Positions 24,400 through 36,518 of a stretch of DNA of 64,000 nt are shown here, in pieces. Numbering within the stretch: position 1 is the stretch's first letter; each line of letters starts with the position of its first letter. A model generated the notes under the pieces. It was given only the letters and a program-made list of their open reading frames with translations, did not search any database and had not been told where the DNA came from. The DNA is from Anisodus tanguticus (lineage: Eukaryota > Streptophyta > Magnoliopsida > Solanales > Solanaceae). The stretch is taken from contig CM067547.1 of assembly GCA_034509755.1 (NCBI GenBank), positions 46,774,859-46,838,858 of the forward strand. The letters are read 5' to 3'. The translations under genes and the position numbers were made by a program.

Positions 24400-25271
24400 G
24401 AGATATTGGTCCACGAAGTGAGGTGTTTGAGGCATGGAAATATGATGTGGGTCAAATCTACCACATCGGTGGGAAAATGAAGAATTGTTCTCTTTATAAG
24501 TCTCAAAATTGGCTAAGGGTTTGGGACCACAAGGGGTAACCCATGTATTTAAAGGAGGGAGGACCTAGATGTATTTGGGTTCAAGGCTAAGTCCACACGT
24601 GCGCCGCCGCCCGCCCGACGTCCCGTCCGGGCTCGGGTCGTGGGACTTGGGACTTTAACTCCTCCTTCAATGGCCATAAACAACCATTTTCTTGGCAGTT
24701 GAGAAGTCTCCCCTTACGCTATATATTGATGTCTTTTGGCTCAATTGTGAGTGACAGAAAAATGAGACAACAACATATAAACATAGAGACAAACAGAAGA
24801 GAGAAACAACACACATTCTGTCCAAAAAGAAAACAGAAACAGTGTCAAAAACAGAAACTCTTCCTTCCTTTTCCATTCTTCAGCAAGTCGTTTCATGTTT
24901 GTTTTCTTCGTCAGAATCAACCTATTTGCTTTGTAGTGTTGATTAGTTGTTGTTTTATCTTGGGAGACTATTGCCCGTTAACGTAAAAGCATATATACGG
25001 GGCAATCTTGTCTTAAAGACAGAGAGTCATCTCTCGACTCAGCCACAGTTGTAACAATCCAGATTTAGTGTTTCTTGATTTCAGGTTATCAAGATTCAAG
25101 ACTCAACAACCTTTCGGCAGTTCTAAATATTGGTTTATTTGTTTATCCTTTCGAACACTTGTAATATTTATTTACTTCCCGTATTGCTTTACATATTCAA
25201 CAAAAAGTACTTTCGAAATCTCCATGACATGAACAATATAAAAGAACAAACCAGGACAATTATTAATAGGT
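24400..25271 (+). mobile_element. LTR-like sequence, probable copia LTR remnant
   Basis: The segment around 24460-24520 (ACCACATCGGTGGGAAAA, then TTTATAAG) and the GC-rich block after it (24600-24640) have the same promoter layout as the copia LTR at 57301 (CCCACAACGG, TATATATT, then a CGTCGTCG block). No partner LTR is found in the window, and its ends are not defined. TATA-like sequence lies at about 24494-24500. Confidence 0.4.
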
Positions 25272-25449
25272 TGATACTGTATCATATATAATATATTAGC
25301 ACGTGTACTAGGTCACTATTTACCATATTTTGTATTGTATATTTATGGTAAAATTTGAATCCTTATTATAGATAGATTCAACATTGTACATATATATATA
25401 TTTTTATTAATGAGAAAGGCTCCCCATGGGAGATTAATACAATCTTACA
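25272..25449 (+). mobile_element. Probable 5' LTR of a second Ale-like copia element
   Basis: A short segment starting about TGATACTGTATC and ending CTTACA, directly followed by a primer-binding site and an Ale-type gag. The right end is secure; the left end is a guess, as no second LTR is present to compare. Confidence 0.5.
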
Positions 25450-25462
25450 TGGTATCAAGAGC
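25450..25462 (+). other. Primer-binding site, second Ale-like element
   Basis: TGGTATCAAGAGC follows the LTR end CA immediately. The one-base variation from TGGTATCAGAGC is common in Ale-type elements. Confidence 0.75.
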
Positions 25463-25581
25463 CAAAACCTAAACCCTACAAATTTTCCTATATCATCGCC
25501 GAACCCCCCCCCCCTCGGCTGAACTTTGTTTTTCTGCCTCCTCGACCAAATCTTTTTTCTTAATTCACGATTTTCTATGCT

Positions 25582-25920
25582 TTGGTTGTGCCACCTATGT
25601 CTCCTCCCACTTCTCCTAATGCTTCCGCATCCTCCACAAACGCCGTTGATAACCCCCCTCCCTCATCCACATCCTCTTTCCATCCTGCTTTCATCGTCTC
25701 AAATATCAAGAATTTAATCCCATTAATTATTGACCAGGAAGACGGACAATACTCTTCATGGGTTGAACTCTTCAAAATCCACGCTTGTGCGTACAATGTA
25801 CTTGATCATATCGACGACGACATCCCTCGCCCTCTAGATTTTGCAGACTCGACATGGCGTCGTCTTGACTCTATTGTCAAACAATGGATCTATGGCACGA
25901 TATCTAAGGATTTACTCTAC
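25582..25920 (+). pseudogene. Copia Gag N-terminal fragment (Ale-like)
   Basis: The frame reads a Pro/Ser-rich start, then FHPAFIVSNIKNLIPLIID, QYSSWVELFKIHACAYNVLDHI and WRRLDSIVKQWIYGTISKDLLYTI. This parallels the Gag of the antisense element at 24200. After LLYTI the similarity stops abruptly and LINE reverse transcriptase begins at about 25920, so about two thirds of Gag and all of Pol are missing. Confidence 0.82.
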
Positions 25921-26292
25921 ACAATTCATGTCAGGGCGTTCGACTACAAAAGTCATCCATCTTATTAGGAGGTTGGTGAAGCTGTATAGAGAGAGTAAAA
26001 AAGACTTACATATGATTTTCATCGACCTCGAGAAGACATACGATAAAGTCCCTAGAGAGGTTCTCTGGAGATGTTTGGAGGCTAAAGGTGTACTTGTGGC
26101 GTACACTAGGGCGATCAAGGATATGTATGATAGAGCCAAGACCAGGGTACAGACAGTGGGAGGAGACTCGGAGCACTTTCCTGTGATGACGGGGCTGCAC
26201 TAGGGATCAGCTCTTAGCCCATTCTTATTTGCTTTGGTGATGGATGGACTGATGCGACAAATCCAATGGGAGGTGCCATGGTGTATGTTATT
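25920..26292 (+). pseudogene. LINE (non-LTR) reverse transcriptase fragment
   Basis: Starting at MSGRSTTKVIHLIRRL, the frame runs through KKDLHMIFIDLEKTYDKVPR, a segment of the plant LINE-type RT fingers/palm. A stop replaces the expected Gln before GSALSPFLFALVMDGL, and it ends at VPWCMLFA, just before the catalytic FADD motif. Both ends are truncated, and there is no poly-A tail or ORF1. It would have copied LINE RNA at a nicked target. It is fused in the same frame as the upstream copia Gag, an unusual junction. Confidence 0.85.
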
Positions 26293-26388
26293 CGCAAAAA
26301 TGACATATGTTTTCTAATAACTTGTTTTTTCATGATTGAAATAGGTACAACAAAAAAGAAACTCCAACACCAGAAGATGACAACCGAA

Positions 26389-26560
26389 CCATGAGAACCA
26401 TACAAAGGGCAAAACGGTCATCTGACTAAAAAGGGTCACAATCGACAAATGATGGAGAAAAGACAATCCGGGCATGAGAGCCATATAAAGGAAAAAACGA
26501 CCATCTGACTAAAAAGGGTCATAGCCAACAAGAGACGAAAGAAAGACAATCCAACCAAAT
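26389..26560. repeat. Two-copy 83-bp tandem repeat
   Basis: ATGAGAACCATACAAAGG at 26391 recurs as ATGAGAGCCATATAAAGG at 26474. Both copies are followed by a CATCTGACTAAAAAGGGTCA motif. Confidence 0.8.
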
Positions 26561-26580
26561 AGGCCATATCTTTTATTTGC

Positions 26581-27080
26581 ACAAATGAGCCAACAATGTC
26601 GGAAGTGGCATCGCTCTAAACCTTTGCACAAATGAGCCAACAATGTCGGAAGTGGCATTCGCTCTAAGCCTCACAAATGAGCCAACAATGTCAGAAGTGG
26701 CAATCACTCTAAACCTCTGCACAAATGAGCCAACAATGTCGGAAGTGACATTCGCTCTAACCTTTGCACAAATGAGACAACAAATGTTGGAAGTGACATT
26801 CACTCTAAACCTTTGCACAAATGAGCCAACAATATCGGAAGTGACATTCGTTCTAAACCTTGGCACAAATAAGCCAACAATGTCAGAAGTGTCATTCGCT
26901 CTAAAACCTTTGCATAAATGAGCCAACAATGTCGCAGGTGAAGGTGGCATTCGCTCTACAAACAAGCCAATGATGTCGGAGGAGGCATCCGCTCAAATAA
27001 AGTTCAACCAATGAGGTCACATGCGGGAGGAGGCATCCGCTCTAAACCTTTGCATAAATGAGCCAATAATGTCGCATGTA
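26581..27080. repeat. Minisatellite, about 48-bp unit, 8 clear copies
   Basis: Units begin ACAAATGAGCCAACAATGTC at 26581, 26628, 26673, 26721, 26768, 26817, 26865 and (as ATAAATGAG) 26914; spacing is 45-49 bp. Three or so degraded units follow to about 27080. Because 48 is a multiple of 3, the array yields open frames on both strands with a 16-residue period, which I take as accidental. Its position between coding region and 3' LTR matches the arrays known in Tat/Ogre elements. Confidence 0.9.
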
Positions 27081-27689
27081 TGATAAGCTCCTCGTACCAA
27101 AAAAATAAAAGAAATGGTGAATGATACATTCAACCAATGAATTATGACTTAATTATTCCCTCGCTAGGACTCGTTCGGTTGAAGTAACTAAGAACTTCGG
27201 ATTGAAGTATTAAGATTATTGAATCATCAGAACTACTTCGATTTATCTTTTTTCCTTTTTAGCCACAGAGTCTTTGTGAACCCATCCGACTATACATCGT
27301 AAAGGTTTTTCAAAACTGTCAAAGGGATTCCCACACATGGGATACCTTTTTTGGGATATCGAGTCGAATTACAAGTGACCTGATTCCCGAGAACTGGGGA
27401 TATGTAGGCCAATTCACTATTCGAGGATCGGTCACATTTTAATAAAATTATTCCAGAATTTTCTAGTTTTGAGACATTTGCTTTATTTATTAGCTTTCTA
27501 GTAGTTTAATCGAGTCGAACTACAAGTGGCATGAATTCTCATGTAACTTGAGATATGTAGGAAACCCAGAGACCAATGTTCGGCCATAATTTCAAATTTT
27601 CATAAAATGAGAACTATTCTCAAATTGGTTGGCTAAAAACCAGGTCAGTCAAATTTTGCTACTCAGGGATGGTCTTGCCATCTATGAAT

Positions 27690-27703
27690 AACGAGGGGGC
27701 GGT
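27690..27703 (+). other. Polypurine tract, Tat/Ogre-type element
   Basis: AACGAGGGGGCGGT lies immediately before TGTTGACACC. This marks the LTR as a 3' LTR on the plus strand. Confidence 0.75.
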
Positions 27704-30700
27704 TGTTGACACCTAATTTTCCCTCCAATAATTGTAGTTAATTATTCAAAATTTCTGAGTCACAGACAGAGTAAAATATACATTTTACAAGACGAATATG
27801 ATTTGAAAAAATTATTCTGGAAATATTTCATCTGACGAAATATCATCCAGTATATTTATTGTTTATCATATTCTATTTTTGCAATATTTTAATCATTAAT
27901 TATGATTTCACAACTTTAACGGATAATTATAAATTTAATTATCTTAAAATTCTCAATTTAAAGAAACCAATATTTCATTCCGTCAAAATTGAGAAATTGC
28001 TTAATTAAATATGATGATGAAATTACTTCTTAATTTTAAAGTAAGTTTCTTAAATTAAAAAGATTTTGTAGGACTTAAATTTTCTAAATCCCAATTAGCA
28101 TTAAATTCGGGCTTAAAATGAAGCTTTTAATCTAATGATGCTATTTTTAAAAAAAAAATTGGTCATCCTTTAATTTTAAAAATTGTGTACTTACCTAATT
28201 AAAGCTTACAAAATCGAATTGTGCCATTTTCATTTCCTATGCGTAAACTTAATGACACAATTAGGGATGGCAACGGATCGGATCTGGACCAGATTCTACT
28301 AGATCCAGATTCAGATCCTTTTTCATACCTGAATCTAGATCCGGATCTAGATTCATCGGATCCATAAAAATCAGATTCAAATCCGGATCCACATGGTCCA
28401 CAGATCGGATCTGGATCCACATGTAAAAAAATTTGCCTTGTTAAGATTGTAACCTTGCTAAGAATTTTTTTTTGAACTAACAAACGATTTTTACTTAGCT
28501 AACAGTTTACTGTGTTTTAATTTTGAAATGTTCATATGAGATATTTTGTTCATTGTCTCGTTTTGATTGTGAGCTATTAATTGAAAATGTTGGACAATGA
28601 CAATAGTTATGGAAAATGCTTACTAGTATTTCACAATACAAAATTTGCATGTGCTTGGAATCTTCACAAATGAAGTGAATATAATTTTAACTACTTGTCT
28701 ATGAAAATGTTAGTCATTCACTGATATAACATTGATTTTATTATCGAAGTTACCTCTTTATTTTTTGATTTTTTAGTTAAGCGGGGATAAATTAAACTTG
28801 TTTTGAGAATTAAACCTGGCAATTTTAAGAAAATACTTATAAAATTATATTTTAGATTATGAATATATTTAATAAAAAATGGATCAACGAGTCGGATCTG
28901 GACAGGATACGAATCTCAAATACAAGATTCAGATCCAGATCCGATCCGTCAAAAATGGATCCGGGTCCGATCCGAATCCGTCGGGTCCAAATTTTAAAAC
29001 GGATCTGAATCCACGGGATCCGGACCGGGTCCAGATCCTGCCATCTCTAGACACAACCCACCCCAATCCCTAGTTGTTCATCTCTCTCTTTGCTTTTCAT
29101 CTGCGCAAGGTCAGCTCCAACGATCATTAATTGCTGTTGCCAACACACCACCAGACGGTAAGGGTTTCTCTGTGCTCTGCTATTTTGGAGGGATTGTTCC
29201 CCCCCAAATCCACAGACCTACAACTCCTAGGGTTTTACTGGTCAGTGCGGATTCGAATTCATGGCTTTTATTTGTTAAGAGCCGTATTTGAGTTAAATAT
29301 CCGATTGATTTTTGCATAATTGGGATCCAACCCTTTGGTGGAATCCTAACATTTCCTAAATCGATCGTCACAACTAAAAACCTTTCTTTTTGTGTGATTT
29401 GCGAGTCCATGAGGTTCGAAAGTGAAGACAAGCTCCCCTTTGATCTTTCAGCTGCCTCCATACGAGGTAATTCCATTTCTTGTCATTATTTTCTTTAATT
29501 TCTGTAGATTTAGTTTAATATGTGACATTGTAGTAGATACATGTTGATTTAAAGTGTTACAATGCTTAATGTGGTAGTTTGAGACTTGTTTAGCTATATA
29601 AACTGATTTAAGATGATTATTGTGTGAGTATGAAGCTTGTTTAGCTAAATAAACTGATTTAAGTTGATTAATGAGTTGGTTTAAGATTTGTTTCTGTCAT
29701 GTATAGATTGTTTAGTTAATATGATGCCTAATGTTGTTAACTTGAAGTTTGTTCTAGCCATGTGTGAGTTATTTAAGTTAATGTGCTTTTTAATATGCTA
29801 GTTTGAGGTCTGCTTTGGCTGAGTATAGGTTGTTTTAAAATCACAAGACATGTATTAGTGATTAGAAATGATGTTTAAGTTAACTTATTAACATAACCTG
29901 CTTTTATATGTCATCTAATGTTAGCTTGAAACCAGAAACATGAACTAGATAGGTTGATATTTGGATTAGTTAACTTATTTCTGCTTTTAGGGGAGATACC
30001 TAGTATTTAGAGTTCATGCCAAGACTGTTAAGACCATTCAATAGTTTAAAAAGGGTAGAAATGTTCTAGTCTAGATGATCTTGTGCTTCATGTCTTGAAA
30101 AATGGATGTAAATGTTTGGTTTATGTATCTGTTATAGTTAAAATGAAGGTATAAGGACTGAATGTGATACAAGAGTAACCTTAATATGACTTAGAAAGAG
30201 CCTTTAGGTTTTAAAAATGGTTGAATGCGCTGTTACACCTAAAATGTAACTATTGATACCTTGAAAGGTCATATAGGGGCTGTTTAAGTCAAATTTAGGT
30301 CTATCCTATGTCAATCTTTGCTTCATTCACTTGTCTTATCCCTAAGCATGTTCCAAGTATGGTTAGCCCAAAGACACTGCATCGTATTTCCTCTTTGAAG
30401 AACTCTGTTAAAATTTGGTTTGATACTTGTTAATATGAATTAGGATGACCTGTTTGACTTGAAATATGTGACCTATGTGACATTATGTCAAAACTATGCT
30501 TAGAATAGCTTTTCCCATGCCTTCTTTGTTCTTGCTTTCTCATTTGTTCAACTCTTAAGTTGTGCCACTTACCTTGTGCATCAATATCCTTTATTACATC
30601 CATGTCTAAGTACTGGATGAACGTGAGTCTCAGTTTGTGCTCTCAACTATCCAAAGCCTTTTCTATAAATGCTTAAGTAGGGACTGTTTGCATCTATCCA

Positions 30701-33070
30701 CATGCTATGTTTCACTGCCTACTTGTAACCTCATCCACTTAGTTTAGATGCATGACTAGGTAAGAAGTAAAAGGGCCCAGTATGCTCTTTAGCTAAATGA
30801 TATCTTGCTTTTCCTATTTCTTTTCCGTCTATTTGACTAAGTTGCTAAGTGAACTAGCATGATGTATCTGTGTGTCTGTTGTGTCCGTGTTTGCTCAACC
30901 TGAATTCTGAATAATCTGGAGTATGAACCATGTTTTATCTCCCCTCATATGCCCCTAAGCATGTTTAATCTTATCTCTTACCATTTTGGCCTAGTCATTT
31001 AAAATACAGTCTCTTGTGATCATACTTCCCTCATGTGTTGATTTAGATTATGTGATTTGAGGTCTGGCATTTAGGGTATGCCATGAATTGCCTGTATGCT
31101 GTGTGTATGAACCCATATTTGTTTATATGCATAATATCTGCTCTTAAAGGATGTACTGATAAGTGACTATAGGTAGACATTTAGAATCATAAGTTTTGAA
31201 AGTTTTTCTGCCTATAGGCGAAGTTAGGAAGTCTGTGTGAGTTGTATGGTGCCATGCCTTAACTGTTAACCCTATTTCTTTGTTATATAATGAATATCCA
31301 TGAGATATACAAAGATTATATCGCCTATATACCAAGGTATACTGAGTATACCATGGATGCTGGCCAAATATACTTTTGCGTGTATCGTTTAAGCTTAGTT
31401 AATCCTCAAATCCGGGTTGTGCTAGTAGTGCTCTCCTCTGTTGCATTTTGGTTTGGGCCAGGCCCATTTGTGCTGTCTGCTTGAATAGTTATCTATTGTT
31501 AGACATAGGCTCAGCCTTATCTAATTATGTGTACACCATTTCTATTCTACCCAGGCCATGCTTTCCCTTTCTCTTTGGGCTCAGCCCATTCTTTGCCGTT
31601 TATTCTGTCGAGTATTATACAGTTTCATCTTCATGACTAATTACTAGCGGCCCATGAGTGGCACGTCTCTGTATGTGTTTTGTTTTATCTTAACTTCGTC
31701 TCTAGCAGCACATGACTAATTCTTTTCCCCCTTCTTTCCTTCTCTGTCCATGCATGACGAGATAGGCCCTCTTGGGCCTGTCATTCTCCTCAGGCAGTTG
31801 GGCCAAGGCCTAACTAAATTCCTTTGTTCGAGTCCGATAAGCTACTGTGCATTTGAAGGCCCAACTATGGGTGAAAATAGTTAACCGGTGGATTTAGGTA
31901 GGCCCACCAGCCTAAACTCAATCTTTTCAATCCATAATTGTCCATTATATGTATTACTATTTGTATAAAACATAGTTTTTATATATTGGAACATTTATAG
32001 TTACAAATTTAGGGTAGGCAAATGATACGTATATTATTTAGAATAGAATCGCCATATACGAGTTTTCAAAAACTTGATTAACTTCTGAATTTTAAAAAAA
32101 AAAAGATTGTTTTTACACTTTAAAGAATTTGGAATCAAAAGTGAACTTTGATCTCGGATTGAATTGTTTGGAAATCAATTGGGTTGTTTTAACATTAAAA
32201 GAAAACTGGAATTGTTTGGACTACATTTTTTATAGACCAAAAACGCATTGGAAATGGGCTGAGTTTTCTTAAATAAATCTGGACGTTTGGAAAATCCGTT
32301 TAAAAGGAATTTGACATGGCCAAAATTGCTGAAGCATTTTCTGGGCTAAGATTTGGGCCGAAAGTAATATTTCGAAAGCTGATTTTTGTTCAGAGCCCAA
32401 CTCAAATGATTTTAAGGACCCAAACACTTTCTTGGACTTGGGTTGAGATATGAGTTTTTGGTATTGTGGACCATGACCTTTTGGGGCTATAGCATGGAAA
32501 GTTTAAAAGGAAATCTACTTAATCAAAATTTAACCTTTGAAATGGATTATACTCTTTTCAATATTACAAAAGGTTTTAAAGTGTGTAAAGTGAAATGGAC
32601 AATTTATTAGACTAACTATAAAGTTCTACTCAAGTTATTTTTTTGAGTGTTCTTAGTCCAAGAGTGAATTGGCCAAATCAACACCCTTACGCAAATCATT
32701 TTTAGGGGGAAGTTAACTCTTTGATTTTCAAAGGTCTTTGAGTTTGAAAGAAAATGAATGACATGAATTTTGTTGGTATTTAAATACTTTAAGCAATTTG
32801 TAAATTTATACATTTTATAGAACCTGAAGGTTAACCGTATTCTATGAATCCTTAATACTGGGGTATCTAACACCTTTCGTGGGGGATTACCAGAACGCTT
32901 ACCTCGACTCTGGTTTAGAAAGGATTTTTTATTAATTTGAATAAACTCTCTCAACTTGGTTTTCTAATTTACTATAAATTAGATGGCGACTCTAAAAATA
33001 ATTATCCGACTTAGAGCATTAACAACCTCTTAGTAGCTTTTATGCCTCCGCACAAAAGTGAACCGTAACA
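27704..33070 (+). mobile_element. 3' LTR of Tat/Ogre-type element (about 4.57 kb without insert)
   Basis: It starts TGTTGACACCTAATTTTC and ends GTGAACCGTAACA. It contains the conserved Tat LTR landmarks GGTATCTAACACCTTTC (32862) and GATGGCGACTCT (32981) near the 3' end. A 788-bp hAT MITE is inserted at 28262. Its first part is homologous to the LTR fragment at 46940-48255. The interior (29060-32850) shows no gene; short frames such as 31290-31484 are chance. Confidence 0.78.
28262..29049. mobile_element. Non-autonomous hAT element (MITE, 788 bp) in the Tat LTR
   Basis: The left end TAGGGATGGCAACGGATCGG and the reverse complement of the right end, TAGAGATGGCAGGATCTGG, form the inverted repeat. 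The flanking 8-mers GACACAAT (28254-28261) and GACACAAC (29050-29057) match at 7 of 8. Both ends are packed with GGATC/CCGGATCC motifs, probably subterminal transposase sites. There is no coding capacity. The homologous LTR fragment at 46940 lacks this insert at the matching place. Confidence 0.87.
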
Positions 33071-33777
33071 ATATATCTCACCAGCCATAAGGCCAAGCTC
33101 TCACCAACTAATAGATCGGGCATCTCACCAGCCGATAGGCCGGGCACCTCACCAACCAATAGGCTAGGTATCTGACCAACCAATATATAGTAACTCTGTG
33201 TATAATAGTAGTACTGTATAACTGTACATTTGAACTTTCTATTCTATTTATGATGTAAAGCAAGTATGAACTGAACGTGAGCTTCCAACAAGGAGTAGCT
33301 AAGATTTCAGATGTCATAAACCATGGACTATGTCCGCACGATCTATAAACACTCATCAAGTGAGGAAATATGATCTAAGGCATAAAGCACTCCCGACAAG
33401 GGACAACCAATAGAATCTGAGTGTTATCTAAATACGAGACACAAACTTTTTATGAATACTTCTTTTTTACAATTTATATGGATATCATTTTAGGTACGGA
33501 GTCATGTTATAGAATGATGGGATATCCATTACATCTCTTTATGTAGACTTCCCAATGCGGTGACAGAATAAGCTTCTTAGTTATTCAAGCTACAATCATA
33601 AAAAACAATACTTCTATTAACAATGAGAAGCGTAAGAACTAGCCAACGAACGACAAACTATTCTATATGAACTACTACGCCGTATATCTTCGTCTAACTC
33701 TCAACTTTATCAACCAATACATGAATATATATATATTCACCAACATCTCCAGCCATTAGACACAACTAAATCAACTC
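33071..33777 (-). mobile_element. Gypsy LTR remnant, antisense
   Basis: On the minus strand the order GATTGTAGCTT..., then GGTTGGTGAG.. ATGCCCGGCCTAT repeats, parallels the chromovirus LTR of element 1 (which has TTGTAGCTTCG and GAGATGCCCACAGAGG in the same order). No boundary or partner is present, so this is only a likely identity. Confidence 0.4.
33077..33190. repeat. 24-bp tandem repeat, about 5 units
   Basis: Units open CTCACCAACCAATAGG or close variants, at about 33077, 33100, 33124, 33148 and 33171. They lie in the antisense gypsy LTR remnant. Confidence 0.8.
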
Positions 33778-36503
33778 ATAAATTCCATAGGTCAAATTAC
33801 TTTTCCAAAATAACATCACCTCGGTTCTAAAGCCGATAAGATGAGATCCTTGAAAGTTGTGGCTAAATTCTTTATTTGAGATAAGGTTATTTACCCTTGT
33901 GATTATATTTCATATTTTTAAGTCTCTAACGGTGGTATATAGTGTATGTGAATTGGGGAAGATAAGTTCTAGTTTTCCTATGAGAATAAGAGAGCTTAAA
34001 TCTTTTATTTAAGGGTGTAAAAGAAATTAGTTTACATTAATATTATGAATTAGTATTGGAATATGATAGAAGACATGTTGTAGCCTTTAATTTGATTATA
34101 GAAATCCTTTTTTATTTGGGGGGAATTCTAGGGTTTATGAATTGAGGTTTTTCTTAAATTGTTCAATTGAAGGTCCAAAGAGCTTAGGTTTCTAATTAGC
34201 TTAAGGATATGATTACCTAGCATGTGTTTGTGCTTTTTGGGTATTAAAATTTGGATCTTGATACCGTGGACCCGGGGTTGGTTTTGGAAGTCTTGATATG
34301 TTTAAGGATTAAGTCATTGTATCATATGTTAGCTTTATTTTAACGTATAATGTATGTGTGTTATACTTTGATTACCACGAGACACTCCGGAAGGGAAAGG
34401 CTTGCGTGGAGGGTCGACCGTTCATGGCTCCTGCTTGGCTTTGAGGTAGGCTACGTTTTACTTTCCCTAGACTCCGATAGAAGTAGGTAATTAGTTATAA
34501 ATATTGATAGGTATTGGGCGTGTTTGGGGGTTCCACTCAAACGGTGATGACGAACATTTGAGTGGTACCAGTGTTGAATTATGATGATGGGTGATTTGGG
34601 GAATCAATCTTATGATGGTTTCGACTGTTGATTGATTGGGCTTGCCGTCACTATGTGGGCTCATCGCCATATTTGCTATTATTGTGCTTATTCATCACAC
34701 ATGCTTTGATATGATATCCAGATTGTACTTGGATTGTATGTTATTGCATTCTTGAAAGCATGTGACATTCGTCTCTATACTTGGTGACATCACATTACAT
34801 ATTGATTTATTTTCTTGAAATGTCATTTGCATTTATACATTTATAGTTCTGATGATATTGATGTTGGAGTGGCATGAAAATGTTGTGGGTTCCAAGAGAC
34901 CGGGAAGGTAAGAACACTTATGAGATTATTGGCAACATTAAGATGATGATATTATAAATGGCTTGGGTTGCATGCCGCAACGAATGTGATGATACGCGGG
35001 GGAACGAGTTGCAGCCACAATGGATAAGATGATATGCGGGAGAACTGATTGCATGCCTGCACCAGTTATTCAGCCAAGAGTAGGGCTCTGTTGAGAAATT
35101 CCGGAGGGTATATGGACTTCGCGGCTCCCCTATGGGTGTGCACTCCATATAATTTAGACACATATATAAGGGAGATAAAAAGGTACTGGCATATGCATTG
35201 TATTAATATCATATATTCACCATGTATTAATTAATGTGATTTGGTAATGTGGTATGGTTTGATTATTGGAATTGGAAGATACCCTGATTAAATGGATTGT
35301 ATTTGGACCAGATTGGTCGCGATGACTGGCTTGTTCTCTGTGCAATGGATTTGTGTGGCTTTACATTTATGAGTCTGAGTACTCACTGTTAAACTAAATT
35401 ATGGTCAGTGGATCTTAAACTGGGTAGGTCTTGTATTATATGATAATTAATATAAGGATTGGGTAGGTCTTGTATTGCCTGATAATTGATAACATTATTT
35501 GACAGAGAACGTAGTAAAGAACCAGTCGGAATGTTGTGTGGTAGTTAAATGATGTGTGTGTTGAGCATGTGTACATCCCCTCCTTAATCAAGGATATACG
35601 ACATAGATTTATAATTAGTTTAACAAAAAAAGTTAAATGAACAATTACATGTTCCGTCCTTATTGTGTGAAACATTAATCAAGCCAGGGGTCAGAGAGAA
35701 TACGAAGCTAGTAGTGTTATGATTAGTTTAATCGTGATACCCTTGAGATTGATTTTGATTTGATATGTGCACTAGGGTCAGCCTGTCTTAATTAATTATT
35801 TGATATCTTGGTAGGTGGTGAATGCATGTATATGACTTAAACAAAGATGTTTGACAAAGTGGGTATTCTGTAATTAATTATTTGATGGAATCTTTGGATA
35901 CGGTGATTGATTCAATGAAATGACAATGTGATATGACTTGAATTTTCTAGGATAAGATTGCTTGGTGTCAACTTGATATACATATTTTTTTGTGTATCTT
36001 ATGTCGTTATTGGCCTATGATGCCTACGGGGGTACGTTGTATACTCATACTACAATTGTTTCATTCTTTCTAGATGTAGATACAACTCCTTACACCAGTT
36101 GGGGACCTCGAGGTTGAGTCAGAGTATGTTGACTTCCAACATTCAGGGTGAGGATGCTATTTCCTTTATGCTCCGGGATGCTTATATCTCTATTTTTGTC
36201 TTTACTTTATTCGAGAGACATATCCAGACACACAAATTATGATAATTAGTATTTGGATTATGTTGCCTTTATTTTAGAATTATATATGTATTAGTGCTCT
36301 GGTATTGTTCATCAGATCATTCGGGGGTTGTATTTTGATTTTTAGATTTACGTTCCACATTTTTATGTTATGACAGACAAGGTTTATAAGTATTTTGTTA
36401 TTTTCGCATTTCTTTATTTATTAGTACTGTTTATATGGGAAGTGGTTCGCATATCGGTGGGAAATTGTAGGTGACACCAAGATTCTTAAAACGGATCGTG
36501 ACA
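33778..36503 (+). mobile_element. 5' LTR (5'-truncated) of gypsy element 2
   Basis: Homologous to 44077-46183 from ATAAATTCCATAGGTCAAAT onward, ending GGATCGTGACA. The first 780 bases or so, present in the 3' LTR from 39828, are missing, so the element lost its 5' end. Contains a CACTCCGGAAGGG...GCTTGCGTGGAGG block shared with the other copy. Short frames in it are not genes. Confidence 0.88.
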
Positions 36504-36506
36504 AGT

Positions 36507-36518
36507 TAGTATCAGAGC
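36507..36518 (+). other. Primer-binding site, gypsy element 2
   Basis: TAGTATCAGAGC, one base from the initiator tRNA-Met site TGGTATCAGAGC, 3 bases after the LTR end. Confidence 0.8.

Larger units (their letters stand above)
26293..27703 (+). mobile_element. 3' internal region of a Tat/Ogre-type gypsy element
   Basis: Non-coding sequence directly upstream of a polypurine tract and a TGTTGACACC LTR. It carries tandem arrays (26389-26560 and 26581-27080). It then repeats twice a GAGTCGAA(T/C)TACAAGTG ... GATATGTAGG block (about 27360-27410 and 27512-27565). The CTGGGGATATGTAGGC-type motif before the 3' LTR is typical of Tat-lineage elements. Upstream coding sequence of this element is gone, replaced by the copia/LINE chimera. 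Confidence 0.65.

Noticed and set aside
26573..26965. Open frames on both strands encoding a 16-residue repeat
   Set aside because: They come from a 48-bp minisatellite whose unit length happens to be a multiple of three; no start context or domain supports a protein.
26581..27080. Regular spacing suggesting a CRISPR-like array
   Set aside because: Units are contiguous diverged tandem copies with no unique spacers, in a plant retroelement context.
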